Assembly: GCA_023247255.1 (NCBI GenBank)
Contig: JAHFGV010000021.1
Span: 1 to 44,113 of the forward strand
Source of the DNA: Candidatus Omnitrophota bacterium
GTDB lineage: Bacteria > Omnitrophota > Gorgyraeia > Aquiviventales > Aquiviventaceae
Direction: 5' to 3'
Length of the DNA: 44,113 nucleotides
Made by a program: the position numbers and the translations under genes. This document shows, piece after piece, positions 1-6,959 of the stretch (positions are counted from its first letter, which is position 1; every line of letters begins with the position of its first letter). A model generated the notes under the pieces. That model did no database searches, was not told where the DNA came from, and worked only from the letters and a program-made list of their open reading frames with translations.

Positions 1-75
1 TGACACATAACACATGACTTATGACACAGACGTGAGCGCTGCCACTAATCTCGATGCATTTTGCAAAACCTCAGT
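1..75. repeat. Composite dispersed repeat, copy 1
   Basis: Two short motifs lie close together. TGACACATAACACATGAC opens the window at 1-18, and TTTTGCAAAACCTCAGT lies at 59-75, touching the fic stop codon. The same two motifs recur together at 37799-37881 (inverted) and 38008-38055, and the first motif recurs alone at 34025-34048. Their function is unknown; they behave like a dispersed intergenic repeat family. Confidence 0.6.
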
Positions 76-1229
76 TATACGTTGGATGAGAGCTGCGCTG
101 GGGCTTCAATAATCGACAAGAGCGCAGTGGCACAGTAGACCCGGTTGCGTTGCTGGCCGCTCACTTCTTTGACGATGCCAAGCTTCTGCAGACGCTCTGC
201 CGCCCGTTGGACCGTCGTGAACGCGACCTTGAGTTTCCGAGAAGCACCCGTAAGCGTCAGGTACGGATTAGCACCCAACGCCTCGACCAATCTCAACGGC
301 ACTTTGGAGGACGTGTCGGCAGCAGCATTGCGCCAGGTGCCCAGGAGCTGGTTGATCTTGGCCGCGCGGCCCAGCGCGTCCTCGGATTGCCGGGCGACGC
401 CATTCAAGAAGTACTGCAGCCATCCCTCCCAATCGCCCTGTTCGGTCACGCCTCGCAGCCCTTCATAGTAGTCGCGCCGAGCGGCTTCAAAAAAGGCGCT
501 CAGATATAGCCAGGGGGTCGGCAGAATCTCCCGTTCGACCAAAAACAGCGTGATCAGCAACCGCCCGATCCGGCCGTTGCCATCAAGGAACGGGTGAATG
601 GCTTCGAACTGATAGTGCAGGAGTGCAGCCTGCGCTAGTGGAGGGAGCGAACGGTCATGCAGAAAACGCTCCCAAGCACCCAAGCACTCCGTCATCTTCT
701 CCACAGGGGGAGGCACGTATGAGGCATTGGCCAGCGTGCAGCCCGGCGGGCCGATCCAGTTCTGTGACCTCCTGAACTCGCCGGGGGTCGCATGCTGGCC
801 GCGCACGCCCGCCATGAGTGTCGCGTGCAGCTCGCGCAGGAGCCGCAGCGACAGAGGCAGCGTCTTGAGCCGCTTCACCCCCTGCTCCAGTGCTCTCACG
901 TAGTTGGCCACTTCCCGCAAATCATCCGGACTGCACTCAACCGGAGCACCGGCTTCAGCCGCCAAGAGTTCTCCTAACGTCGCCCGGGTCCCCTCAATCC
1001 GGCTGGACAGGACCGCTTCCCGGCGCACAAACGGCCGGATCAATACGTGCGGATTAGGCCGTTGCCCGCCCTCGCCGGCTAGCTGGCCGATCAAGCGATC
1101 CGCATCCGACAGCGCCCGGGTTAGAACCGGCGTCCATTCCAGCGTGGGGGGCAGCGGATTCGGAACAAAGGCGGTATAGCCTTGGGGCGTGCGAATGGAG
1201 CGTCCTGACGGTCGGGTTGGCGGTTTCAT
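75..1229 (-). CDS. Fic family protein (probable AMP transferase), class II architecture
   Basis: This 384-residue protein has a Fic_N region (about 35-125), a Fic core and a C-terminal winged-helix-like region (about 300-375). The catalytic loop HPFLDGNGRIGRLL starts at residue 212 and contains the full HxFxDGNGR motif, so transfer of AMP or another nucleotide to a protein hydroxyl is expected. SSRIEG at 75-80 fits the inhibitory (S/T)xxxE(G/N) motif placed N-terminal to the core, as in class II Fic proteins that hold themselves inactive. The C-terminal DNA-binding-like domain and two inverted repeats just upstream of the start suggest autoregulation. The target is unknown and there is no partner antitoxin gene. 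The stop codon lies in a dispersed repeat. Confidence 0.9.
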   Translation of the reverse strand: MKPPTRPSGRSIRTPQGYTAFVPNPLPPTLEWTPVLTRALSDADRLIGQLAGEGGQRPNPHVLIRPFVRREAVLSSRIEGTRATLGELLAAEAGAPVECSPDDLREVANYVRALEQGVKRLKTLPLSLRLLRELHATLMAGVRGQHATPGEFRRSQNWIGPPGCTLANASYVPPPVEKMTECLGAWERFLHDRSLPPLAQAALLHYQFEAIHPFLDGNGRIGRLLITLFLVEREILPTPWLYLSAFFEAARRDYYEGLRGVTEQGDWEGWLQYFLNGVARQSEDALGRAAKINQLLGTWRNAAADTSSKVPLRLVEALGANPYLTLTGASRKLKVAFTTVQRAAERLQKLGIVKEVSGQQRNRVYCATALLSIIEAPAQLSSNV

Positions 1230-1260
1230 GGGTGCAGTCCGTGAAAATACCGGGTCACGT

Positions 1261-1309
1261 TATTATCGAAATAATATACTAACGAAAATAAAAAATCAGG
1301 CTATTTTCG
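1261..1309. promoter_or_regulatory. Operator-like inverted repeats upstream of fic
   Basis: Two perfect inverted repeats sit in AT-rich DNA 32-80 bases upstream of the Fic start: TATTAT-CGAA-ATAATA at 1261-1276, and CGAAAATA at 1283-1290 facing TATTTTCG at 1302-1309. The shared CGAAA core suggests binding sites for one regulator, possibly the winged-helix end of the Fic protein. This is inferred from position and symmetry only. Confidence 0.4.
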
Positions 1310-1731
1310 CCCACCCCTGACAACCGAATCGACCACACGCTCTTGCATCTACCTCACTACCAAGAATCCAGCCTTCAATGTCTGCGACGGCCCGTTCGTT
1401 CTCCGTAAGCGATGGCTGAAAGAACTGCGCCAGATTGCTTGCCAGATCGGTTTCCTGAAGCCAGTGGTTGCCGGAGTATGCGTCTTGTTGGTCCGGTGTC
1501 CGTCCTGCGGCCGGATAGCGGCCACGCTAGGGTTTAGGGATGGGCTGTAGACTTCCGCGATCACATGGACGACGCACCTCGGCAACCATTACCGTCTTGG
1601 GCTTGGCGGCGGTAGCACCTCCAGGGGCGATTCAAACCCACTGGCGATATAGGCGCGCAATCCCTTCAGACTCGCCATCGGCGTTTCCCCCCCGAGTAAT
1701 CAATCCCGATGTAGATCGAGAAGGAAGTCAT
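1296..1731 (-). pseudogene. Decayed gene of an uncharacterised IGIDYSG family
   Basis: Both ends of one protein family can be read on the minus strand in different frames. The start (ATG at 1731) gives MTSFSIYIGIDYSG, then a frame break in a run of seven G at about 1688-1694, then ETPMASLKGLRAYIAS and a stop. Further on the frame reads FFQPSLTENERAVADIEGWI and stops at 1296. I recognise these as the N- and C-terminal signatures of a family of uncharacterised proteins (perhaps RNase H-like, DUF429-type; uncertain). The middle is deleted and at least two frameshifts are present, so it cannot be functional. Its tail overlaps the inverted repeats upstream of fic. Confidence 0.6.
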
Positions 1732-1788
1732 GCCGAGAGGTATTCTAAGTGGGCTAGCCCAAATCAGTTAGGTAGCCAGAGTCCGACA

Positions 1789-2076
1789 TCAACCAAACCG
1801 GTAGTGCTTGCGGACGGCCTTACTGACGTGCCACGTACAGGAGAGACCTTCCGGAAACATTACCAGATCGCCTGGCCGCAGCGCTACCTCGCCCTTGTCG
1901 GTCTTCACGACCACGTCACCCTCAAGGAAGTAGCACGTCTCCCGCTCATCGTAGTGCCAATCGAAGCTCGAGGGCTCCTTCGTCCAAATCGGCCAACTCT
2001 TCACCTTCAGCGCCGCAAGCCGCTCCTCCCCCGGTCGCTCCACCTTGATCCTCGGATCCACCTCCATCGTTGGCAT
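1789..2076 (-). CDS. Small cupin-domain protein
   Basis: The 95-residue single-domain cupin begins MPTMEVDPRIKVERPG. Cupin motif 1 appears as DWHYDERETCYFLEGDVVV and motif 2 as LRPGDLVMFPEGLSCTW; one His (WHY) and the Glu/Cys positions could bind a metal. The length and EGDVVVKTDKG pattern fit the Cupin_3/DUF861 group, whose members have various or unknown roles. I chose the ATG at 2076 over an upstream extension to 2304 because the latter is only the out-of-frame shadow of the neighbour. The stop of the upstream TfoX-like gene shares a base with this ATG (TAATG), so the two are translationally coupled. Confidence 0.8.
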   Translation of the reverse strand: MPTMEVDPRIKVERPGEERLAALKVKSWPIWTKEPSSFDWHYDERETCYFLEGDVVVKTDKGEVALRPGDLVMFPEGLSCTWHVSKAVRKHYRFG

Positions 2077-2417
2077 TAGGCTCTCCCTGTCTTTGGAGGC
2101 AGCGACGCCGCGTACCGGACGCCGAGGTCGACCCATCCCTTCAGCGCCGCGTGGCTGCGCAACCCCTCCGGCATCACGAAGACGAATCCATTCAACGGCC
2201 GCCCGGTGAAGTCCATTGGCCTGGCGTGACGCTTGCCAAGTGCGGCCTTGTACTGTACCGGGCCCACCCGCACCATGAGCCGGCGGCTCTCCACCCCGCA
2301 GCACATGTGGCCGTTAAGGAGGAAACATACCCCGCCGAACATCTGCCGCTGGGTGATGCGCTTGCGGCCTTTCAGCAACTGCGCCACCCGTTCCGCTAGT
2401 TCAAGGTCGTAGGCCAT
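2076..2417 (-). CDS. TfoX/Sxy N-terminal domain protein
   Basis: At 113 residues this is a stand-alone TfoX N-terminal domain. The family signature is seen in QRQMFGGVCFLLNGHMCCGV (about 24-43), followed by LMVRVGP and GRPLNGFVFVMPEG. The C-terminal TfoX domain of the competence regulator Sxy is absent, as in many short homologues whose function is unknown. It overlaps the cupin gene by one base and is the first gene of a two-gene unit. Upstream lies the RAYT remnant, so any original promoter context may be lost. Confidence 0.8.
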   Translation of the reverse strand: MAYDLELAERVAQLLKGRKRITQRQMFGGVCFLLNGHMCCGVESRRLMVRVGPVQYKAALGKRHARPMDFTGRPLNGFVFVMPEGLRSHAALKGWVDLGVRYAASLPPKTGRA

Positions 2418-2472
2418 AGAGTTGGTGAATCAGAAGGCTCCCAAAACGTACCAGAAAAGCGGGGTTACGGGT

Positions 2473-3059
2473 TCAGGTCTTGCATTCACACATTGCTCAC
2501 GCCTTCCCCATTCTACGAAGCCGCTCTTCGTGAGCCCGCAGCCATCGGCTTACGGTCGCGTAATGGATGCCGAGGTGCTCCGCAATTTCCCGCATTCGAT
2601 ACCCGTGCTCCCGATACGCCTGAAGGGCTTGTCGATCACGGCGCTCAGCCGATGTAAAGATCTCCTGGAGCCTCGGTCTGATTGGTTGACGTTGCCAGCG
2701 GGGGATTTCCGTCAGCGGCTCGTTCCGCACCATGCGCTCACAAAACCCCTCGGAGCCGAGGTAGATCTGGCCCCGCAGATAGTCTCACGGAGAGGGCGCG
2801 TGGTATCCATCGCGGACAAATCAACCAGGAGATGATAGTGATTGCCCATCAGGCAATACGCATGACAGAGCCAGTGAAAACCCTCCAACACCTGCGTCAG
2901 AATCCTCAGAAACGTCTGGCGATCTGGCTCGTCGAGGTAGATGGACTGCTGGGCGTTGCCTCGGCTCGTCACGTGATAGACGGCGCCGGGATACTCAACG
3001 CGAAGGGGACGGGACATGCGTTCATGCTAACAAAGCAAATGTTGGATTGCAAGACCTGA
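2473..3059. mobile_element. RAYT-type element, family A (decayed)
   Basis: The element is bounded by 22-base inverted repeats beginning TCAGGTCTTGCA: 2473-2494 on the plus strand and 3038-3059 on the minus strand, matching at 19 of 22 positions. Between them lies one defective Y1 transposase. It sits between the TfoX gene and the end of the DUF218 cassette, exactly where the attC of that cassette would be expected. Confidence 0.65.
2497..3017 (-). pseudogene. REP-associated tyrosine transposase (Y1_Tnp) remnant, family A
   Basis: The N-terminus is typical of RAYT/IS200-like transposases: MSRPLRVEYPGAVYHVTSRG, then CHAYCLMGNHYHLLV with the HxH of the HUH site. After about residue 75 a deletion removes the part with the catalytic tyrosine, and the frame shifts: one frame reads RETICGA while the next reads GQIYLGSEGFCERMVRNE. 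The second frame carries on to a C-terminal helix-turn-helix (REIAEHLGIHYATVSRWLR) and stops at 2497. It therefore cannot encode an active enzyme. Confidence 0.8.
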
Positions 3060-3090
3060 CCCCTATCTTCTGCGAAGCACCACCCGCTCC

Positions 3091-3882
3091 TCATAGCCCC
3101 TGAACCGCATCTCGCCACGGGACTCGGCCGGCGTATGTCTTCGAAGCATTCGCTGGATCCCCCATGAAATCGAAGAGGTCCTTCACACCGGGACACTTGT
3201 GATACTCGTGCTCTTGCCGGAAGGGGTTTCTCGCTGCTCGCTTCTGGGAGGGGTCTCCGGCCGTACCGAAGGGGTGCTCGATGAATGATCGGACTGTTTT
3301 CCTCTCGCCGCGGAGCGCGCCGTTGAGGTCGATCGGGTCGTTGACACCCACGAAGTGGAATCGGGTCTCGGGGAACAGGATGGCAGCACGATGGAGCTCG
3401 AACCGCGACGCCTTGAACGCCCAGCTAGCCACTGTCACGATCCGCGGGTACGCTTGGGCGACCTGCTGAAACCGACAGATCCCGAAAAGAAGATTCTCGA
3501 ACGAGTCTTTCGCAAAGTCTTCCGTGGTGGTTCTCGCGGCCACCGCATCACGCGTGGGCGCCATCTTGTCAGGTATCCAGAACCGGCGTGCCGTCGCGAT
3601 GTCGTAGTACGTCTTGGCCTCACTCCAGGACCCTGCCTCCGAGCGGGTACGGCCCCCGGAGAAGACAAGCAGAGCGACAGGGTTGTTCGCAGCAAGTACG
3701 ACACCACGCCGGATGTGTTCGACGTAGAAGGGCGGTTCACCCGTCTGAAAGTCCTGAAGCACCCACGCGTCGTCGGATTCGACAGGGTTCGGCACTTCGT
3801 TCACGCTCGACTTGAAGGCCGCGTGGCCTGCCACGAGAACCAAGTCGTGAAGCTGAGGTGTGCTCACCGAGAATGCCTCCAT
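3091..3882 (-). CDS. DUF218 (YdcF-like) domain protein in an integron-type cassette
   Basis: The 263-residue protein contains HDLVLVAGHAAF near residue 12, LLVFSGGRTR (about 71-80), an FAKDSFENLLFGICRF stretch and VTVASWAFKASRFELHR. These match the DUF218 fold, a Rossmann-like domain with an SGG motif, in the subtype also found in fungi. The biochemical role of that subtype is not known to me. No signal peptide or membrane segment is evident, unlike enterobacterial YdcF relatives. The ATG at 3882 lies 7 bases after the attC core site GTTAGCC, as expected for a cassette gene. The attC that should follow the stop codon is not seen; a RAYT end begins 31 bases downstream. Confidence 0.7.
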   Translation of the reverse strand: MEAFSVSTPQLHDLVLVAGHAAFKSSVNEVPNPVESDDAWVLQDFQTGEPPFYVEHIRRGVVLAANNPVALLVFSGGRTRSEAGSWSEAKTYYDIATARRFWIPDKMAPTRDAVAARTTTEDFAKDSFENLLFGICRFQQVAQAYPRIVTVASWAFKASRFELHRAAILFPETRFHFVGVNDPIDLNGALRGERKTVRSFIEHPFGTAGDPSQKRAARNPFRQEHEYHKCPGVKDLFDFMGDPANASKTYAGRVPWRDAVQGL

Positions 3883-3889
3883 CCTGTCG

Positions 3890-3949
3890 GGCTAACGCTT
3901 GGCATCAGCGGCGGCGCGAAGCGCCGTCCGCTCCATCGCCTTGTTAGCC
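3890..3949 (-). other. attC recombination site (59-base element)
   Basis: On the minus strand the 60 bases begin with GGCTAAC (RYYYAAC type) and end with GTTAGCC (GTTRRRY type). Between them is an imperfect inverted repeat with centre GGCGC-TTC-GCGCC. The end regions GGCTAACAAGG and CCAAGCGTTAGCC resemble the attC of class 1 integron aadA cassettes in layout and orientation. The TAA stop of the 597-residue gene lies inside the first box, which is usual for cassettes. No second complete attC was found in the window. Confidence 0.85.
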
Positions 3950-5737
3950 GCGGCCCTGTGGTTTCCATGACATGTCTGTCTTCACTGTGCCTTGCTCCAC
4001 AGATCGAACAACCTGCATGATTTTTGGCCAGTTAAGCGTCCACTCGATGTATTCCAAAGCATCGTCGACCAATGTTAAGAAGTCGTCGTGTAGATGATAG
4101 TTGAGATGAACCGTCTCCCTGATTTCATCTTTGAGCGAAATGTCTTGGTGCGCAATTCCATGACACCTAGCAGACAGCTGTGGAAAGAAGGACGCACATG
4201 TACCTTTCGCCCATATGGATGCAAACGTCTCGCTGTCAGACGCGGTTAGATCTGCCCACTGTCTCCGAACTTCTGTGATGCGTTGTAAGCCAACCCTTAT
4301 GAGCGTCTCTCGGAGTTGGAGTCTCTCGGCCGTAATAAATGACCCCTCCTCCAGAGCGGTCTGCAGGGCAGCGGCCAGGACCCCCTCTGACCGTCCATGT
4401 CGCGGGATGGCATGCCAAACGGGTTGTTGAGAGGTAGGCAGATACTCGGGCCTGTACTTGAGTAAGGGATTCGCTGTAATCCACGCGTCCACCACGGCCC
4501 CCCAAAGGACCGTCGGCAAGTAATTGCCCAGAACGTAGGACGGTAAGTCCGTAATCTCCGCTCTTGCCTTTTGAACCATAATGGGGTCGAGTTTGGCATC
4601 GCTGAGTAAGGGCTCGACCTTTAGCGTGATCGTTGTGAGGTGGCGAAGTTCACGGTGCAGACAGTACTTGAGATGATCATCTATCCAACTCACGTTGAGT
4701 GTGAAATTGCTGAAGGGAGGCAGGTCGAGAATAGCTCCCTCGCTCAGGCATAGCATGGCCCCCGAGATGATAGAGGCGATGGGGTGAGCTCCGATCTTCC
4801 CGATACCTGTGACACCCTCGGTCACAAGGTCGTTCCCCGCGAGCCCATAGAACCTGCGCGCAAGAGTGCTGTCGAATACCGTCTCAGCGTACCTCTCCCA
4901 GGTGTACCCTTCCATTCCGACCCTACCAATCTCCTGAGGTACAACCGGCAGGGCCGGGAAGATACGAGTGGCGAATGCCCCCCTCCAGGCTGCAAGGCTG
5001 GTGCTGCTCTCCGGTGGCGTGAGTGCTCGTGTATCATAGGCTGCTGACAGCAAGAAGGTGGCCATGCTTGGCTCATCCATCCGAAGCCGGTAGGCGCGAA
5101 GACATGATGCTACCGTCTTGAAGAGACCGAGATCCGGAAGGTTCTTGTTCTCATCTCCTCTGAAAAGGACATCATAATCGAGCCGGAACACTGGCACGCC
5201 AGATCCAAGAAGCCTCAGACGAACGATGGCCTCCACGATTTTCGGCGTATCATAGCGGATCGCTTGGCTCTTCCCAATGAACCACCAGCGCAAGTTCTGT
5301 GCAGTTGCCCAATTCATACGCCCGAAGATATCGTATAGGTCGATCGGCGTAACGACGCGAACCCGCATAGGTAATTGGGGATAGCTCCGCAGGAGAGCCG
5401 CAACGCTCTGTCCCACTTCCGCCGCGAATCTTATGCGGTTGTTCTGAGCGAGCAACTCGCCTCGCTGTTTCCCCCTGGCGATTCCATCGAGGCAGTCTGC
5501 GAAGCCGGGCGCGTAGAACATAACCAGGATCCCCTCGTACGCAGGAGACGTCAGGAGTTCGCGCAGGCCCTTTAGATGCTCCGCCAAATATTGGACACCA
5601 ACGAGGTCGTTGGGTGGTGTTCCAGAAGACCACGCCGCGAAGTCATCGGCATCGCGGTAGGCGTAATGGGTATAAAGAACGTACTTGACCGAGGGGGACG
5701 GTTCCACGGGGTATCTCTCGAGAGCTTGCGCCATCAC
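3944..5737 (-). CDS. Large cassette-borne protein of unknown function, possible nucleotide-sugar enzyme
   Basis: I do not recognise a named family for this 597-residue soluble protein. Visible features are VKYVLYTHYAYRDADDF near the start, a basic and aromatic stretch NLRWWFIGKSQAIRYDTPKI, then VPVFRLDYDVLF (about 198-209), in which DYD could be a GT-A-type DxD metal site, and later NVSWIDDHLKYCLHREL. These hint at a glycosyltransferase-like enzyme, but this is a weak inference. Start is GTG at 5737 or ATG at 5734. It begins 10 bases after a core site and its stop is inside the attC, so the gene fills one cassette of about 1.86 kb, which is long for a cassette. Confidence 0.6.
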   Translation of the reverse strand: MMAQALERYPVEPSPSVKYVLYTHYAYRDADDFAAWSSGTPPNDLVGVQYLAEHLKGLRELLTSPAYEGILVMFYAPGFADCLDGIARGKQRGELLAQNNRIRFAAEVGQSVAALLRSYPQLPMRVRVVTPIDLYDIFGRMNWATAQNLRWWFIGKSQAIRYDTPKIVEAIVRLRLLGSGVPVFRLDYDVLFRGDENKNLPDLGLFKTVASCLRAYRLRMDEPSMATFLLSAAYDTRALTPPESSTSLAAWRGAFATRIFPALPVVPQEIGRVGMEGYTWERYAETVFDSTLARRFYGLAGNDLVTEGVTGIGKIGAHPIASIISGAMLCLSEGAILDLPPFSNFTLNVSWIDDHLKYCLHRELRHLTTITLKVEPLLSDAKLDPIMVQKARAEITDLPSYVLGNYLPTVLWGAVVDAWITANPLLKYRPEYLPTSQQPVWHAIPRHGRSEGVLAAALQTALEEGSFITAERLQLRETLIRVGLQRITEVRRQWADLTASDSETFASIWAKGTCASFFPQLSARCHGIAHQDISLKDEIRETVHLNYHLHDDFLTLVDDALEYIEWTLNWPKIMQVVRSVEQGTVKTDMSWKPQGRG

Positions 5738-5747
5738 CTGCTCCTAC

Positions 5748-5754
5748 GGCTAAC
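5748..5754 (-). other. Isolated integron core site (GTTAGCC)
   Basis: GTTAGCC on the minus strand lies 10 bases before the start of the 597-residue gene and is identical to the core box of the attC at 3890-3949. It marks the upstream cassette boundary. The sequence beyond it (5755-5815) does not fold into a clear attC partner, so it may be a damaged attC, or the edge of an attI-like site whose integrase is lost. Confidence 0.55.
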
Positions 5755-5854
5755 TATGGATTATCTGGTTCCGCATAAGTCCACCGGGCTGGTCCACCAA
5801 CAGTATAAGACCCCTCGATTCGCTTTGCAAGAAAGCGGGACACCTTGCGTCGTT

Positions 5855-6589
5855 TCAAGTAGTTCCATCACCTGTGCTAAGGCCGCCATGTTTGCACCCC
5901 ATCAACTCAATAGGGGACAGCCACCAATTTTCGAGGACGTCCCCCGACCTGCCCCTCATCAAACGGCGACTGAACCGCCTTTCCAAGCGACGAAGGAAGT
6001 CCTGGCTCCCGAGCGGACGACTGACTGGCGTCTCGCGTCGTATGGCCTCCACTTCGCCTTCATGACCCTCGGCGCTCAGGTACTCACGCCAATCACTGAT
6101 CATTTCTCTCAGCAACGCATCATCAGTCACCAAGGGATCGACCCTGACCTCCCCCACGTGCCATTTGGCACTCGACCATCGGTATTCCCATGGCAAGCGC
6201 ACGATCTCTGCTCTGACAGGGTTGCGCTCGACGTACCGTACCGCTGCGATCAGGTAGCGTTCATCCAACACGCTAGACCCGAACCGGCTCTGCCACAGAT
6301 GCCCTCGCCGACCTTCTCGAAAATTAATCCGTCGTGCGTAACGGACATGGGCGTCCGACAAGCCGCGAGCCAAAGCGTCTTCACGTTCAGGGACGGCGAT
6401 CAAATGGACATGGCTACGCATGAGGCAGTAGGCCCAAATGTTCACCCCGTATCGCTGGCAAGCCCTTTGGAGCAGCGTGAGATACGCCACGCGATCTTCA
6501 TCGTTGAAAAAGACATCGAGCCGCCGGTTGCCACGCTGGATCACATGGTGCGGAACCCCTGGCACAACGATCCTCGCTAGACGAGCCAT
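5855..6589 (-). CDS. REP-associated tyrosine transposase (Y1_Tnp), family B
   Basis: Starting at MARLARIVVPGVPHHVIQRG, this 244-residue protein has the HUH motif in YCLMRSHVHLIAVP (H-V-H), then GHLWQSRFGSSVLDERYLIA and AVRYVERNPVRAEIV, whose tyrosine is the likely nucleophile. A further ATG-like extension to 6637 lacks family similarity. The reading frame passes through the left REP sequence at 5913 and ends outside it (tail LENWWLSPIELMGCKHGG), so the last 20-30 residues are probably not native. Otherwise all core motifs are present, so it may be active. Such enzymes mobilise REP/REPIN sequences by single-strand cleavage. Confidence 0.85.
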   Translation of the reverse strand: MARLARIVVPGVPHHVIQRGNRRLDVFFNDEDRVAYLTLLQRACQRYGVNIWAYCLMRSHVHLIAVPEREDALARGLSDAHVRYARRINFREGRRGHLWQSRFGSSVLDERYLIAAVRYVERNPVRAEIVRLPWEYRWSSAKWHVGEVRVDPLVTDDALLREMISDWREYLSAEGHEGEVEAIRRETPVSRPLGSQDFLRRLERRFSRRLMRGRSGDVLENWWLSPIELMGCKHGGLSTGDGTT

Positions 6590-6852
6590 TTCGCGCGTTC
6601 TCCTAACGTTGGGATGACCCTGCAGCGGTTGTCCCACATTCTGCGAAACGTAAAAAACGCAGGAGAGAGCGTCACTCTCCTGCGTTTGTGATTGTCTGCG
6701 GCGCGTTGGCAGTCTCTGCGGCCCTCGGTGCCTTACCTTGTTATGTTATCGTAGCAGGATGTCTCTCCTGAAGCCACCACTCAATGGGGACAGCCACTCA
6801 TTTTACCGCACCCTGGCCGCCACGAATCTGAGAGAAATCGGTGGCTGTCCCC
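5913..6852. repeat. REP sequences GGGGACAGCCAC, three copies, with the RAYT of family B
   Basis: GGGGACAGCCAC occurs at 5913-5924 and 6786-6797 on the plus strand and inverted at 6841-6852. The outermost copies match over about 18 bases (then C-R-ATTT) and may be the ends of the RAYT element. The inner pair 6786-6852 has two inverted REPs around 43 bases, the layout of a REPIN. The intact-looking transposase lies between the first and second copies. Confidence 0.7.
6652..6687 (-). terminator. Rho-independent terminator
   Basis: A perfect 13-bp stem (AAACGCAGGAGAG and its complement) with a 7-base loop is followed on the minus strand by six T. It would stop minus-strand transcription coming from the PEP-CTERM/TPR operon, about 270 bases after the TPR stop, before it enters the transposase gene. 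Confidence 0.75.
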
Positions 6853-6959
6853 GGATTTCGGCCGAAGGCTCACCAGGATAAGAGAAGGTGACAGTTACTG
6901 GGGGACAAGGGTTCTTAGGGAATCATGAGTGGGATTTTTAGGAAAGAAAATCCTGACAG

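Noticed and set aside
1764-1770. GTTAGGT after the cupin gene as a second attC core
   Set aside because: No partner box lies 55-150 bases away and no inverted repeat joins them, so the cupin/TfoX pair cannot be called a cassette.
1540-2079. Plus-strand open frame of 179 codons
   Set aside because: It lies opposite the cupin gene and the decayed IGIDYSG gene, has no family similarity and no ribosome binding site; it is a shadow.
3018-3090. attC after the DUF218 gene
   Set aside because: TTGTTAGCA is present, but it breaks the GTTRRRY rule, there is no RYYYAAC partner, and the segment is the end of a RAYT element.
5755-5912. attI site or a small gene upstream of the first cassette
   Set aside because: A 43-codon frame (MAALAQVMELLETTQGVPLS...) and a core site are present, but no integrase, no known attI pattern and no protein family support either.
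6690-6780. Structured small RNA between the terminator and the REP pair
   Set aside because: Short complementary pieces are visible, but no promoter and no separate terminator; it is probably operon 3' untranslated sequence.
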